From contig BAAHQB010000038.1 of assembly GCA_054601695.1 (NCBI GenBank), positions 558,001 through 622,000 of the forward strand: a stretch of 64,000 nt of DNA, written 5' to 3'. The notes under the pieces were generated by a model, which saw only the letters and a program-made list of their open reading frames with translations, had not been told where the DNA came from and made no database searches. Shown here one piece after another: positions 1 through 64,000 of this stretch; positions within the stretch are counted from its first letter, which is position 1, and every line of letters begins with the position of its first letter. The position numbers were made by a program, and so were the translations under genes. This stretch comes from Amorphochlora amoebiformis. Taxonomy: Eukaryota > Cercozoa > Chlorarachniophyceae.

Positions 1-381
1 TTGGCGGTCTGCAAGCTATATCCTCCTCAGCCAACCATAACAATTCTAATCTTAGCGACGCATGCAAATCCTTCTCGCTTAAAAAAGACACCACATCGTA
101 AGATATGTGCGTAGACAATTATTCGGGTTTCAAAACATTGGCCATGGAGCTCATGTTGGATTCCGCTGAAGTCACCGCTCAAAGAGCCCTTGATGGACGA
201 GCCCTGTACCAAAGAAATTGATAAATTAACGGACTGGCTGCATTAAGGGAGAAAGACCCAAAGAGCAAACCATTGAAACACTCCTCTTACGGCTAAAACG
301 CTTGTTAGACTTAGTCTCGCTAGCAAAGTTAACAAAGACAGAGGTCAGGTTTACCGCGTGGATTATCATTGTGCTATAATA

Positions 382-424
<43 letters not shown>

Positions 425-450
425 TGTATTATAAATATATATATATATAG
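1..450 (+). other. Left edge: coding-like fragments in several frames, then a (TA)n intron
   Basis: This stretch precedes the first exon I can place. Around 205-350 there are short coding-looking pieces on the + strand in different frames: one reads KEIDKLTDWLH before a stop, another reads ALREKDPKSKP, and a third from 243 to 349 reads PKEQTIETLLLRLKRLL and ends at a possible GAG|gtcagg donor in phase 0, which would join the exon at 451. The style is coiled-coil, as expected for the middle of CFAP58. The frame changes could be tiny introns, decay, or indel errors in the assembly. Positions 376-450 are (TA)n ending in an AG acceptor at 449-450. Confidence 0.35.
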
Positions 451-12247
<11,797 letters not shown>

Positions 12248-12876
12248 ATGTATCTAAGAGTACTCATGCTCACACAACTCAAGCTTTTCGTTAAGTCTGA
12301 GCTAAATGGTGATATGAAGTTGATGAATGTTGTCTGAGTTTTACATCTACATAGACTAGAAGACGTTTTGCGTTCGCATCCGCTAGATATACTAGCAAGA
12401 CTAGATATAGTCAATATATAATAGTTATAAGAATTTGATTATTATAAATCGAGGCAATATCCTGACCCTGATATCTAGATATTATGATTGAACTATGCAG
12501 CTGCTACTAGTGTGACTGATATCTATAACTAGTATAATTAATTACCGTCTGTCTAGTCTCCAGAGTAGATCGACTTCTAGACCTCTAGACTAGCTCTCAC
12601 GTGTTCTCTAGTTCTACTACATGTAGTTGTGGTCTGGACGCCACAGCTAGACAAACATGAGTCTCTGGGAATACTAGAGTCTAGAGAGTAGAGACAGTAA
12701 TCTAGGCAATAAAAAAGTGGAACAGAACTCACGTATTCATTTAGATCTAAAGGTTTTAATTTTCTTACTTAAACTGCAAAGGCTGGAAGGTAGCTGATGA
12801 ATTATACCGTTGTACATCACAATTATAATTGTGTGATGATGATATATTATACAATTACGACACACAAACATGACTC

Positions 12877-12915
<39 letters not shown>

Positions 12916-13107
12916 TATATATATAATGATTATGATTATAATATTATATAAAAGACGATCATTATTTATATTATTTTTCGTTATTATAACTTGATATATA
13001 TATATGTATGTATATGTATATATATAAATATATATATATATATATCTAAATATATGTCACTGTAAATTATACACATCTGATGATGTGTACTATCGAATAT
13101 ATCTGTA

Positions 13108-13142
<35 letters not shown>

Positions 13143-13242
13143 TACGTATATATATATATATATATTACAATATAGATATATATACATATATATATATATA
13201 TATACATACATACATACATACATACATACACATATACATAAT
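12248..13242. other. Intergenic spacer after CFAP58, unique and palindrome-rich
   Basis: Positions 12248-12880 are non-repetitive and dense in the four-base palindromes CTAG, GTAC, TCGA and AGCT; CTAG alone occurs many times between 12290 and 12690. Positions 12880-13240 return to (TA)n and end with (TACA)n. I see no open frame with coding character. Confidence 0.6.
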
Positions 13243-13828
<586 letters not shown>

Positions 13829-14141
13829 ATTTAATAATTCGGCAACTTTTCAAATTACCCAAAATCCCTTGGTGAAATTAAATTAATCGGTGTTGATCCT
13901 TAAAATTTCGGTCCCTGGTGCGCTACGAATAGATGTATCACGCATGTGATACTGCTATGTCACAGAAAGAATTTTAGTGACCTCACCCAAAGTACTCCAT
14001 ATTTCCAAGATAGCAGAAAGAGATATCCATATATCAAGCTTTAGATATTCGTATATCCAATTCTGATATCAAGCTAATATCCACACGTGACAACCCCCAT
14101 GTCACAAAGTGAAACAAATCGCACCTCGCCGACCACGCGCG
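13829..14141. promoter_or_regulatory. Upstream region of the methyltransferase gene, with short dyads
   Basis: This is unique sequence between the small-gene stop and the ATG at 14142. It contains a 7-bp inverted repeat, GTATCAC gcat GTGATAC, at 13935-13952, a GTGAC...GTCAC pair ending at 14105, and repeated ATATCAAGCT words at about 14030-14080. A promoter role is inferred from position only. Confidence 0.4.
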
Positions 14142-38967
<24,826 letters not shown>

Positions 38968-39008
38968 TTTCATTATTAGTGTTATTGTTGTTATATTATA
39001 TATATATA

Positions 39009-39044
<36 letters not shown>

Positions 39045-39170
39045 ATATGCATGTATATATATATATATATATACATATAAAAATCTATATATTTGCAAAT
39101 TTGTTTATAGTGTAAATGATACCACTGGTGTGTATGGATATGTGTAATGTAATATACATATAAATTTACA

Positions 39171-39205
<35 letters not shown>

Positions 39206-39246
39206 CACCGCATATTAGCATATATATATATATATATGTATGTTTG

Positions 39247-39286
<40 letters not shown>

Positions 39287-39547
39287 TTGTATATTTACAT
39301 GTGTATATGTTTGTATATTTATACATGTATATACCATATATATATGTATATATGTATATGTATATATATGTGTGTGTGTGTATATGTATATGTATGTGTG
39401 TATATATATATATATGTATACCATATATATATATATATATATATGTATATGTATATATGTATATATGTGTGTGTGTGTGTGAATATGTATATATATATAT
39501 ATAAATATACCTAGAGCATACATATATTTTCATATATATAAATATAA

Positions 39548-39600
<53 letters not shown>

Positions 39601-39648
39601 ATGTATATATATTTTATTCATTTGTACATTATATATCTAGTATACCTC

Positions 39649-39685
<37 letters not shown>

Positions 39686-39708
39686 ATATCTTTATATTTA
39701 TATATATA

Positions 39709-39752
<44 letters not shown>

Positions 39753-40669
39753 CATATATATAAATATAAAGATATATATATATATAATATATATATAACG
39801 TATATATATATATATATAATATATATAAATATATATATATACATATACGCATACATAAATATCTACATATCCTTTATACACAGTAATAGACACATACTTC
39901 AAACTTAACATATATCATTCCATTTACAGTGAATCATGAGATCGAGAGGATAAGTGAAATGTCACTGTCTGTGACGCGCAGCTGGTGTCTTTCATGTCGT
40001 TTTCAGCTGACCCCTAGATCCTTGTCGATACCTAGGATACGCTGCCAGCCTAGTATGTTATATTCAGAAAATGCACTATAGACAGAGCTATACTGACTCG
40101 AGCTCGCAAGATTGATGCATCCCTAGGCTTAGCGTGGACGTTGTTCGTATTATAATATTAACACACTTGTATAGACCAACGAGAATTCGTGATTAATTAG
40201 TGGTACATTCTGGACATTACTAGCCTTGAACTAGTTGAACTTCAAGTTAATGTGTCTTCGCTACCGGTAAAATATATGATCGACGCAATCTAGACATACT
40301 CTAGATACTGCCAAGCTAGCTAGGTAAGCAATATCGTAGGAAAGCATGTAGCTGTAGAGTACATGGTATAGACTCTAGTCACACGTACGCATAATATGAT
40401 GAAGTTGTATATCACATTGAGCTCTACAGCGATTATCTAGATTATACGTACACATCACAGGCGAAACAAATTAATAGATTTAAAACCGAACACGGTTAGA
40501 TTTTAACTTTCAGGTTATTCACATGGCTAGGTAGATCTGGTTACCAAAATGACCTCTGGACAGTGAACGCACAAAAGAACTTATTCTAAGTTCTTCGAAC
40601 CCAACAAAAAGGGCCTTACCATCCCATTACAATCGAACCCCCGTCTAAAATGTACCAACACAAGTAAGT
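38968..40669. other. Intergenic region between convergent genes
   Basis: Positions 38968-39900 are (TA)n with (GTAT)n and a duplicated block CATATATATAAATATAAAGA (near 39531 and 39753). Positions 39900-40600 are unique and rich in CTAG, TCGA and GTAC words, in the style of 12290-12690 and 44640-45650. Both neighbouring genes end here. Confidence 0.6.
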
Positions 40670-41376
40670 TTAAGCCTCCTGTACTGCGACCTCTTCCACA
40701 GGGGTGTACACGCCATGGGTGATAAGGGCCTTCTTTCTCCAGGTGGCGATGCGGGACTTCTGTCGCGAGCCAGTGTTGCGCTTCATGACCCCCTTAGCGA
40801 CAGCCTGTGAAAGTGGAAATCGTTGAGGTTCCAGGGATTATCAAGAGCTAAGAAAAGACCGTACACACCTTATCGATCTGCTTGTAAGCTTCTCTCATGA
40901 GCTGATCCTGGGTTGATAGCTCCTCTTCAGAGGAGAACCCAGCCTTGTTTGCCTCTTCAATAGAACGGAGTACCTGGGTTACATGATAAACAACACATGT
41001 TAGCAAGCAATCCTGCAGGTTCAAGCTAACTGCACACCTTCTTTGTCCGCGTACGCACGGCCGAGCGGATGGCACGGTTATATGCCCTGTGCTTGAGAGC
41101 TTGACGGTCGCGTTTGCGAAGCCTAGCGTCGGCCACCCAGGAGGCATCACGGGTCGAAACTCGCATAGGGGCGACAGCGGGCGAGAAAGCGTATACGGGT
41201 GCGCGGGCAGTAGTCAGGCCAAGTTCGGGCTCCCCTTGTTGAACGAAGGTCTTGAAACATGCGAATAATACTAAAACACCGATGAATCCAGCAGAAAACG
41301 CCATAGCCATCTTGTACATGAGTCTGCGGCGCTTGGCCGGGTGGTTGTGTTCGTAAGCAATATCGTGGACCTCCAT
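40670..41376 (-). CDS. rps20: Plastid-type ribosomal protein bS20 with signal/transit leader
   Basis: bS20 binds 16S rRNA in the small ribosomal subunit. Exons on the minus strand: 41376-41038, 40973-40869 and 40804-40670 (TAA), with two 64-bp introns and phase 0 joins; total 192 residues. The mature part (from about residue 78) reads DRQALKHRAYNRAIRSAVRT, then REAYKQIDK and AVAKGVMKRNTGSRQKSR, the helical pattern of bacterial S20. The leader has a basic segment (KRRRLMYK, 15-22), a hydrophobic helix (23-41) and an Ala/Ser/Arg-rich stretch including VYAFSPAVAPMRVSTR. Signal peptide plus transit peptide is the import signal of complex plastids. The first Met at 41376 is used; Met 20, 23 and 25 are alternatives that would shorten the basic segment. 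A C-terminal tail of about 15 residues (HGVYTPVEEVAVQEA) extends beyond the usual end. Confidence 0.9.
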
Positions 41377-41673
41377 GGCGCTTTTCGACTACAGAAATTA
41401 AAATCAGGACACCATACATATCTAAACCCTTTTGTGTCCTTTATTTCCCCTGTATACCATCGTTCTATCCCTCTACGCACCCAACTCCTGGGTATGCCAC
41501 TAACACCTTTCCCTGCCAGCCGTGTGCGAAAGTATTTGCCGCGTTAGTACCCGGGGATTATATTTTAATCCCCAGGGATTATACCGTAATCCCGGTGTCA
41601 GACCGACACCATGCCTGATTCATAAGCTGTACACCAACGCGGGCTCATCTTCGAGCTGAATCGTGGGGCCAGC
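41377..41673. promoter_or_regulatory. Shared divergent promoter of bS20 and RING genes, with three adjacent dyads
   Basis: The 297 bp between the two start codons is free of microsatellites. At 41553-41610 three inverted repeats follow each other directly: GGGGATTA/TAATCCCC (41553-41573), GGGATTA/TAATCCC (41575-41593) and GGTGTC/GACACC (41594-41610), each with a 5-bp loop. Their position suggests binding sites for a regulator of both genes; this is an inference. Confidence 0.6.
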
Positions 41674-42889
41674 ATGGCAGGAGGAAATTCCATGGTTATC
41701 ATTGATCTCACAAACGAGGTTCAAGAGAGCATCGTGCAAGACACATACAAGCCCAGGAACAAAAAGCGCAAGAGACCGATAATTAGCACTTCATCATCGA
41801 TCAAGCTGTCTCTCGTCAACTCGGAGCTGAGACAGCTCGAGCGTGATATAATTTCCCAGAAGAAGAGGAGAGAGGAGAAGAACAGACAGAGACAGAAATT
41901 CGAAGAGATCAAGAAGCGTGTCGAGAGAGAGCACAGAGGAAAGTAAGCTCTCCCGATTCAACGTTTACGGTTTATCCTGATCTCTTTTTGCTAGGGAAAA
42001 TATTGACCTTCAGAAAAAGTGGACGAAAGAATATTGTACCGAGCTCAAGCGCAACGCAGTCAAAGCGCTATCTGAGAGGATGAAGGAGCTGCGGAGCTGC
42101 ACTTCCGATGATGCAAACAGGCTCCTCACGGAGGACTCTGAAGATTTCATCAAGAAAATGTATGCGGACTACGACGAGAACTGTAAGATAGTTGCTAACT
42201 TGCATGGACGCACCCAACGGAGGTGGGTATAAAACGTTTGCGTGTATTTATATCTCAATATAAATTGATGTCGTCAGGATATGGATGGCTGTAAAGTATG
42301 AAATCAAAAAGGTCTTTAAGAGACTAGTCAAGGATATTCTCCAGAAGGAAATTAGGGTATTCACGCATTCTCTCTTTACATTCTTACCACCACTAACTCA
42401 TAAACTCCCAGAGAGAGCTTCAGCAAGAATGCGCTAGACAACGGAAGCTGTATGAGCGTAATCAACTCATTTCACGACTGTCAAAAACAGAACAGACCAA
42501 AATTCGAGTAAGATTCCCATATCAAACATTTGCAACAGTGTTCTGAAACTCTACTCCTCCCCATAAGGCTGAGGAAAAAGTAGTTCACGACCTCCTAGAG
42601 GAGCGCAATCGCCTGAAGGCGAAGTGTGTGCAGTTGAAGCAAAAACTTGAGGAAAAGGACGATGACGATGACTGCTGTATTTGCATGGATAGCCCACCCG
42701 ACACCGTTTTCAACTGTGGCCACATGTACGTTGGGATTGGTACTGGGTTTTCTAGACTGTATGATGTTAAAACGACCTTTTCTTGCAACCAGGACGTGCT
42801 ATACATGTTATGGGAGCCTAAGCAACACATGCCCGCAGTGCCGAACCAAGATAGAAGTCTGCGTGCGGATTCGTGAGGCGAAGAGGTAA
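41674..42889 (+). CDS. Coiled-coil protein with C-terminal C3HC4 RING finger (probable E3 ubiquitin ligase)
   Basis: Exons 41674-41942, 41995-42222, 42278-42356, 42412-42507, 42568-42725 and 42793-42889 (TAA); the five introns are 52, 55, 55, 60 and 67 bp, all GT-AG and in phase. The product has 308 residues. Residues 25-40 carry a basic nuclear-signal-like stretch (RNKKRKRP). Residues 50-250 are charged and helical with heptad character (ELRQLERDIISQKKRREEKN, later RNRLKAKCVQLKQKLEEK). The RING is complete: C260-x2-C263, C274-x-H276, C279-x2-C282, C290-x2-C293. Such proteins pass ubiquitin from an E2 to a substrate held by the coiled coil. The last intron splits the codon for Met277 inside the RING. 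The substrate is unknown. Confidence 0.92.
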
Positions 42890-44640
<1,751 letters not shown>

Positions 44641-45672
44641 TACTAGGTATAAATAAATAATTCTAGTATTATGTGAAAAATAAATAACGTTAAAATTTAA
44701 AATGTAATTCGCGATTAATCACTCATCGGAATCTAGATAATGCATGCACAAACTAGACAAAAGTAACGTGCAACATAATTGCACGTCACGTACGTACATA
44801 TGCATGTCATTTGTATTATACAGCCTCGATCACATGAATTACCTAATCGGCAAGTTAACTTACATTGCGACGAGTGCGAAAAGCTATATCTAGTATACTA
44901 ATGCGCTGCAACTGTAACTATACAATGTACTCTACGTGTATAATGGTTGTACGATCTAGATGTCCGATTGACTACCATGGTCAGACATGTCGTGTTGTAT
45001 ACAGTATACGTGTGCACATACGTATTCGTATACTTACTGTGATGCACTGTGATAAGTCGTACAGTACGCGGAAAATGTAACTAGGCTAGTAACCTAGGTA
45101 ACCGTGTACACCGGGTACGAATAATATAGATATTTAAGATTGAAACATGTATGAGCCGAGTATCTAGAATATTCGTATACGTATGTTTTCGTACGTACTG
45201 CAATATATACTAGTAATGATAATGCATAATCGACTTGGATTGGGACGAACACGTACGTGTGCGTATACTGGTACGAGTATACGTATAAGTAATATTAAGT
45301 ATACGTATGTGTACACATACGGTATGCGTATACGTACATGTACTAGAAACGTGTGCGTATACTGGTACGAGTATACGTATACGTATACGTATATGGTATG
45401 CGTATACGTATGCGTATGCGTATATGTGCTAGAAATGTATGGTCGCCTAGTCTAGTAGTACGTACGCACCGTGGCAGTGCTTAGACTGGGCTACATACAC
45501 ACTACATACACAAGTTCAATGATCATATTATACACACATACGCAGACATATACCATGATGTATACTAGTAAGCTTAGCATAGTAATCAGCGATGGCTTAT
45601 TCTAGTTATTGTTATCGAAACGACACGTGCTGCGAAGCAGGCGGTGGAGTGCAGATATATATACACAAAGAC

Positions 45673-45735
<63 letters not shown>

Positions 45736-45911
45736 TGTAATGCCTTGTCTAGCTTTTGTTCAGCATAGAAAAAACTTGTGATATCCCAACTTAGTATCCT
45801 TATTCAAGTGGCAGAGTTCACAACAATAATACCCTATACACACACAGTTCTTGCCCTCAGTTCAGACCGCAAACGAACACAACAGATCACAGAGCACCAT
45901 CCTCAGTGACC
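44641..45911. other. Unique spacer rich in GTATAC, CTAG and TACGTA words
   Basis: About 1 kb (44640-45650) is non-repetitive but dense in self-complementary words. A block ACGTGTGCGTATACTGGTAC occurs twice (near 45254 and 45349), and CGTATACGTATACGTATA runs at 45374. A (TA)n tract lies at 45675-45735. Positions 45735-45911 look like a leader before the ATG at 45912. A 71-codon open frame at 44865 lacks coding style. Confidence 0.5.
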
Positions 45912-46000
45912 ATGTTACATAAATGCGCTCGGAAGCTCGCTAAAGACGTTTTTCAGGGCAAACAGCGCGAATATTGCGTAGATCAGCTCCGTTTAGGGTA
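45912..46000 (+). CDS. Possible first exon of an unidentified gene (LYR-like?)
   Basis: From an ATG the frame reads MLHKCARKLAKDVFQGKQR, then EYCVDQLRL, followed by a donor TTTAGGGTA|gtaagt (or GG|gtagta) just before an in-frame TAG. The run ARKLAKDVFQGKQREYCVDQLR faintly resembles the second helix of small mitochondrial LYR proteins, but the LYR signature itself is missing. I could not find following exons; islands at 46345-46390, 46960-47020 and 47098-47200 are weak candidates (the last reads [19 protein letters not shown] before a TAG). Confidence 0.3.
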
Positions 46001-47270
<1,270 letters not shown>

Positions 47271-47413
47271 CTCTCGATCTCTCTCTCGATCTCTCTCTCT
47301 CGATCTCTCTCTCTCGATCTCTCTCTCTCTCTCTATCCCTCTCTTGTTTGTATCTCCTTCTCTCTATCTCTCTCTTCTCTTCCTCTTTTTCTCTCTTCCC
47401 CCCCCCCCCCTCC

Positions 47414-47451
<38 letters not shown>

Positions 47452-47452
47452 A

Positions 47453-47539
<87 letters not shown>

Positions 47540-47550
47540 CTCTCTCTCTC

Positions 47551-47640
<90 letters not shown>

Positions 47641-47679
47641 TCTCTCTCCCTCTCTCTCTCCAAACCTTCGATTTCTGAG

Positions 47680-47710
<31 letters not shown>

Positions 47711-47738
47711 CCCCTCTATCTTTCACAATTTCTTTCTC

Positions 47739-47778
<40 letters not shown>

Positions 47779-47873
47779 TCTCTTTCTCTCTCTCTCTGTC
47801 TCACTCTCTGTCTCTTTCACAATCTCTCTCTCCTTCTAACTCTCTTCTCTCTCTCTCTTTCACAATCTCTCTT

Positions 47874-47919
<46 letters not shown>

Positions 47920-48135
47920 ACACAATCTCTCTCTCTCTCTTTCTCTTACACAATCTCTCTCTCTTTCTCTCTCTCCCTCTTTCTCTTTCACAATCTCTCT
48001 CTTTCTCTCTCTCCCTCTCTTTCACAATCTCTCCTCTCTCTCTTTCTCTCTCTTAAACCCTAACCCTATATGGTGTTTTTAGTTTCTTATTCTACATTCT
48101 CTCTTTCACTCTCTCTCTTTCTCTCTCTTTTTCTA
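47271..48135. repeat. (CT)n tract, 0.86 kb
   Basis: CTCTCT with TTT and CACAATCTC interruptions; the phrase TTTCACAATCTCTCTC recurs about eight times between 47720 and 48035. It begins with GATCTCTCTCTC units and ends in two CCCTAA copies near 48055. Confidence 0.9.
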
Positions 48136-48999
<864 letters not shown>

Positions 49000-49000
<1 letters not shown>

Positions 49001-49236
49001 ATAGTAAAAGTTAGTACCAGATGTTTCACGTCGGTACAAGAAAGTAACGAGCCTTCGTAGTACCATAACAAAGAGAGACGACAAGTAACGTTATATCATA
49101 GAGACATCACGGCATATCACGCCGAATGTTACCCATTAGTAACCTCTTCGTTTATATTCAAGAGCAAGTACCATAGAAGATTAAAATCTCACTGAAAGAC
49201 TTCAAATCGTAACACTATATACACTTCCAAATTAAT

Positions 49237-49273
<37 letters not shown>

Positions 49274-49319
49274 ACTTTATGGACCCTAACAGTCATATTT
49301 ACGATTACTAATACATATA

Positions 49320-49370
<51 letters not shown>

Positions 49371-49471
49371 TATGTGCGTGTGATAGGTATGCATATTTAC
49401 AATATATATATATATATATATACATATATGTATGTATATTTCACTTTATATATATATATATATATATTATG

Positions 49472-49555
<84 letters not shown>

Positions 49556-49911
49556 AGTGCAGAGATACAATAATACAGATAGCATCAGTAAACGCAGCTC
49601 GATGAGTAGATGTCTGTACGGTATTCAAACGTTATCGTAGCCCTAATATAGACCGCTCGAGATTGATGGAGATTCTGGAGATCGTTCGGAGATCGTATCA
49701 TCCAGTAGTACCCGGTAGTAAGGGGCTTTCGTAGTACCATGACAAAGCGTGACGTCACGTTATATCATGGTGACATCACGGCATGTCACGCTTAATGTTA
49801 CCCATTAGTACCCTCTTCGTTTGTAGTCAAGAGCAAGTACCATGGAAGGTTAAAATCGGAATTCGGAAAGACTTCAATCGGACCACTATCCACACTACCA
49901 CTTCGTTAACA

Positions 49912-49915
<4 letters not shown>
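49000..49915. repeat. Dispersed direct repeat of about 190 bp, two diverged copies
   Basis: Copy 1 (about 49040-49230) and copy 2 (about 49710-49900) share CTTCGTAGTACCATAACAAAG versus CTTTCGTAGTACCATGACAAAG, then TTATATCAT, ACATCACGGCAT, TGTTACCCATTAGTA, CCTCTTCGTTT and AAGAGCAAGTACCAT. I estimate 80-85% identity. Copy 2 contains GTGACGTCAC (49749-49758). This could be a small mobile or segmental repeat; no terminal inverted repeat or coding frame is evident. Confidence 0.75.
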
Positions 49916-50940
<1,025 letters not shown>

Positions 50941-51615
50941 GCACAGTAGTTCTTTGCCCCAGCCGGCACAGTATTCTTTGCCCATAAGCTCCCAGGGTGC
51001 TCCTACATCACCATCACATCACCAGTACCCTTAGGAACCCCATTTTCTCAGAATTTTCTAGAAATTTCGATGATCATCACCCCCCGGACGCTCTTCGAGC
51101 CCAGATTCTTACACTTTCTTTGATTTCTAGTGCCAAATCAATTGCCACAAGCCCCATACGCATTGGATCTCTGTCATATCCCACTCTCGAGCGATTTAAT
51201 TGCGCTTTTCTTTCAATGATATTCAGATTTCTGTCAGTCTGGCCGATATGAGTCGTCCAAAATCCCATTTATACCGCGAAGTCTGTCATTTTCGGTCATT
51301 TTTTTCGGGTAATATCCTCTCTGCCTTACCAATTATCGCAGCCGTTGGAGCATTCATTTGGCGGGTTTCTGTTTGGGTCGATGACGTCGTACATGTCGGC
51401 GAGAGAGTGGGAAGGGATACCGGTGAAGACAAAATGATTTTGGGGAAAATGAAATATATCTTAAAACAAATATGTTGCATATCAGAAACGGGATACGTCA
51501 CTCTCCATATTATCGGACAGCCCCAGGACACATCACAGTTACTTTTCCGAATGACGTCGTGAGGTGTCTTGCAGGCTCTCCTTCCGTCCCTCCCCTCCTC
51601 CCTTCCCCTGAAAAG
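50941..51615. other. Unique, balanced-composition region upstream of the ATP-grasp gene
   Basis: This is one of the few stretches with no microsatellite. Frames of 80-170 codons exist on both strands but overlap each other, lack splice support and do not resemble a family. The last 50 bp before 51616 are pyrimidine-rich (CTCCTTCCGTCCCTCCCCTC), as a promoter or leader might be. Confidence 0.45.

Positions 51616-64000
<12,385 letters not shown>

Overview
This is eukaryotic nuclear DNA, very rich in introns and in simple repeats. Most of the 64 kb is (TA)n, (CT/GA)n and interstitial telomere-type CCCTAA repeats. Short islands of ordinary sequence between them read as exons with GT...AG borders. 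When I joined the islands by splice site and reading phase they gave long, coherent proteins, so most of the repeats lie in introns. A ribosomal protein S20 gene with a signal/transit-type leader points to an alga with a complex (secondary) plastid. A cilium gene (CFAP58) says the organism has a motile stage. A chlorarachniophyte or haptophyte type of alga would fit, but the sequence does not settle the lineage.

Layout. (1) 451-12247, + strand: 3' part of a CFAP58/CCDC147 gene (18 exons, 389 residues, running in from the left edge). (2) 13243-13828, +: possible two-exon small gene. (3) 14142-38967, +: a 38-exon gene for an 834-residue protein with a helical N-terminus, a WW-like motif, an Arg/Gly and Arg/Ser/Asp-rich nuclear-type region, and a C-terminal SAM-dependent methyltransferase with motifs SAGWGDRL and TSPPFF. 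(4) 40670-41376, -: plastid-type bS20. (5) 41674-42889, +: coiled-coil RING finger protein, divergent from bS20 across a 297-bp shared promoter. (6) 42890-51615: repeats and spacer with only weak exon candidates. (7) 51616-62867, +: probable ATP-grasp enzyme of the TupA-like kind, cut by the right edge, followed by 1.1 kb of (CT)n.

Two intron styles sit side by side. The bS20 and RING genes have seven introns of 52-67 bp with no microsatellites. The flanking genes have introns of about 100 bp to 2.6 kb filled with repeats; only about 10% of the methyltransferase gene span is coding.

The most unusual signal is recurrent: at ten or more introns a tandem repeat has copied an exon edge together with its splice site (donor or acceptor), in 2 to about 18 copies, often spaced by (TA)n. 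Several acceptor AGs also look like point-mutated telomeric repeat units. All exon models come from reading the sequence by eye, with splice phase and remembered family motifs as the only controls.
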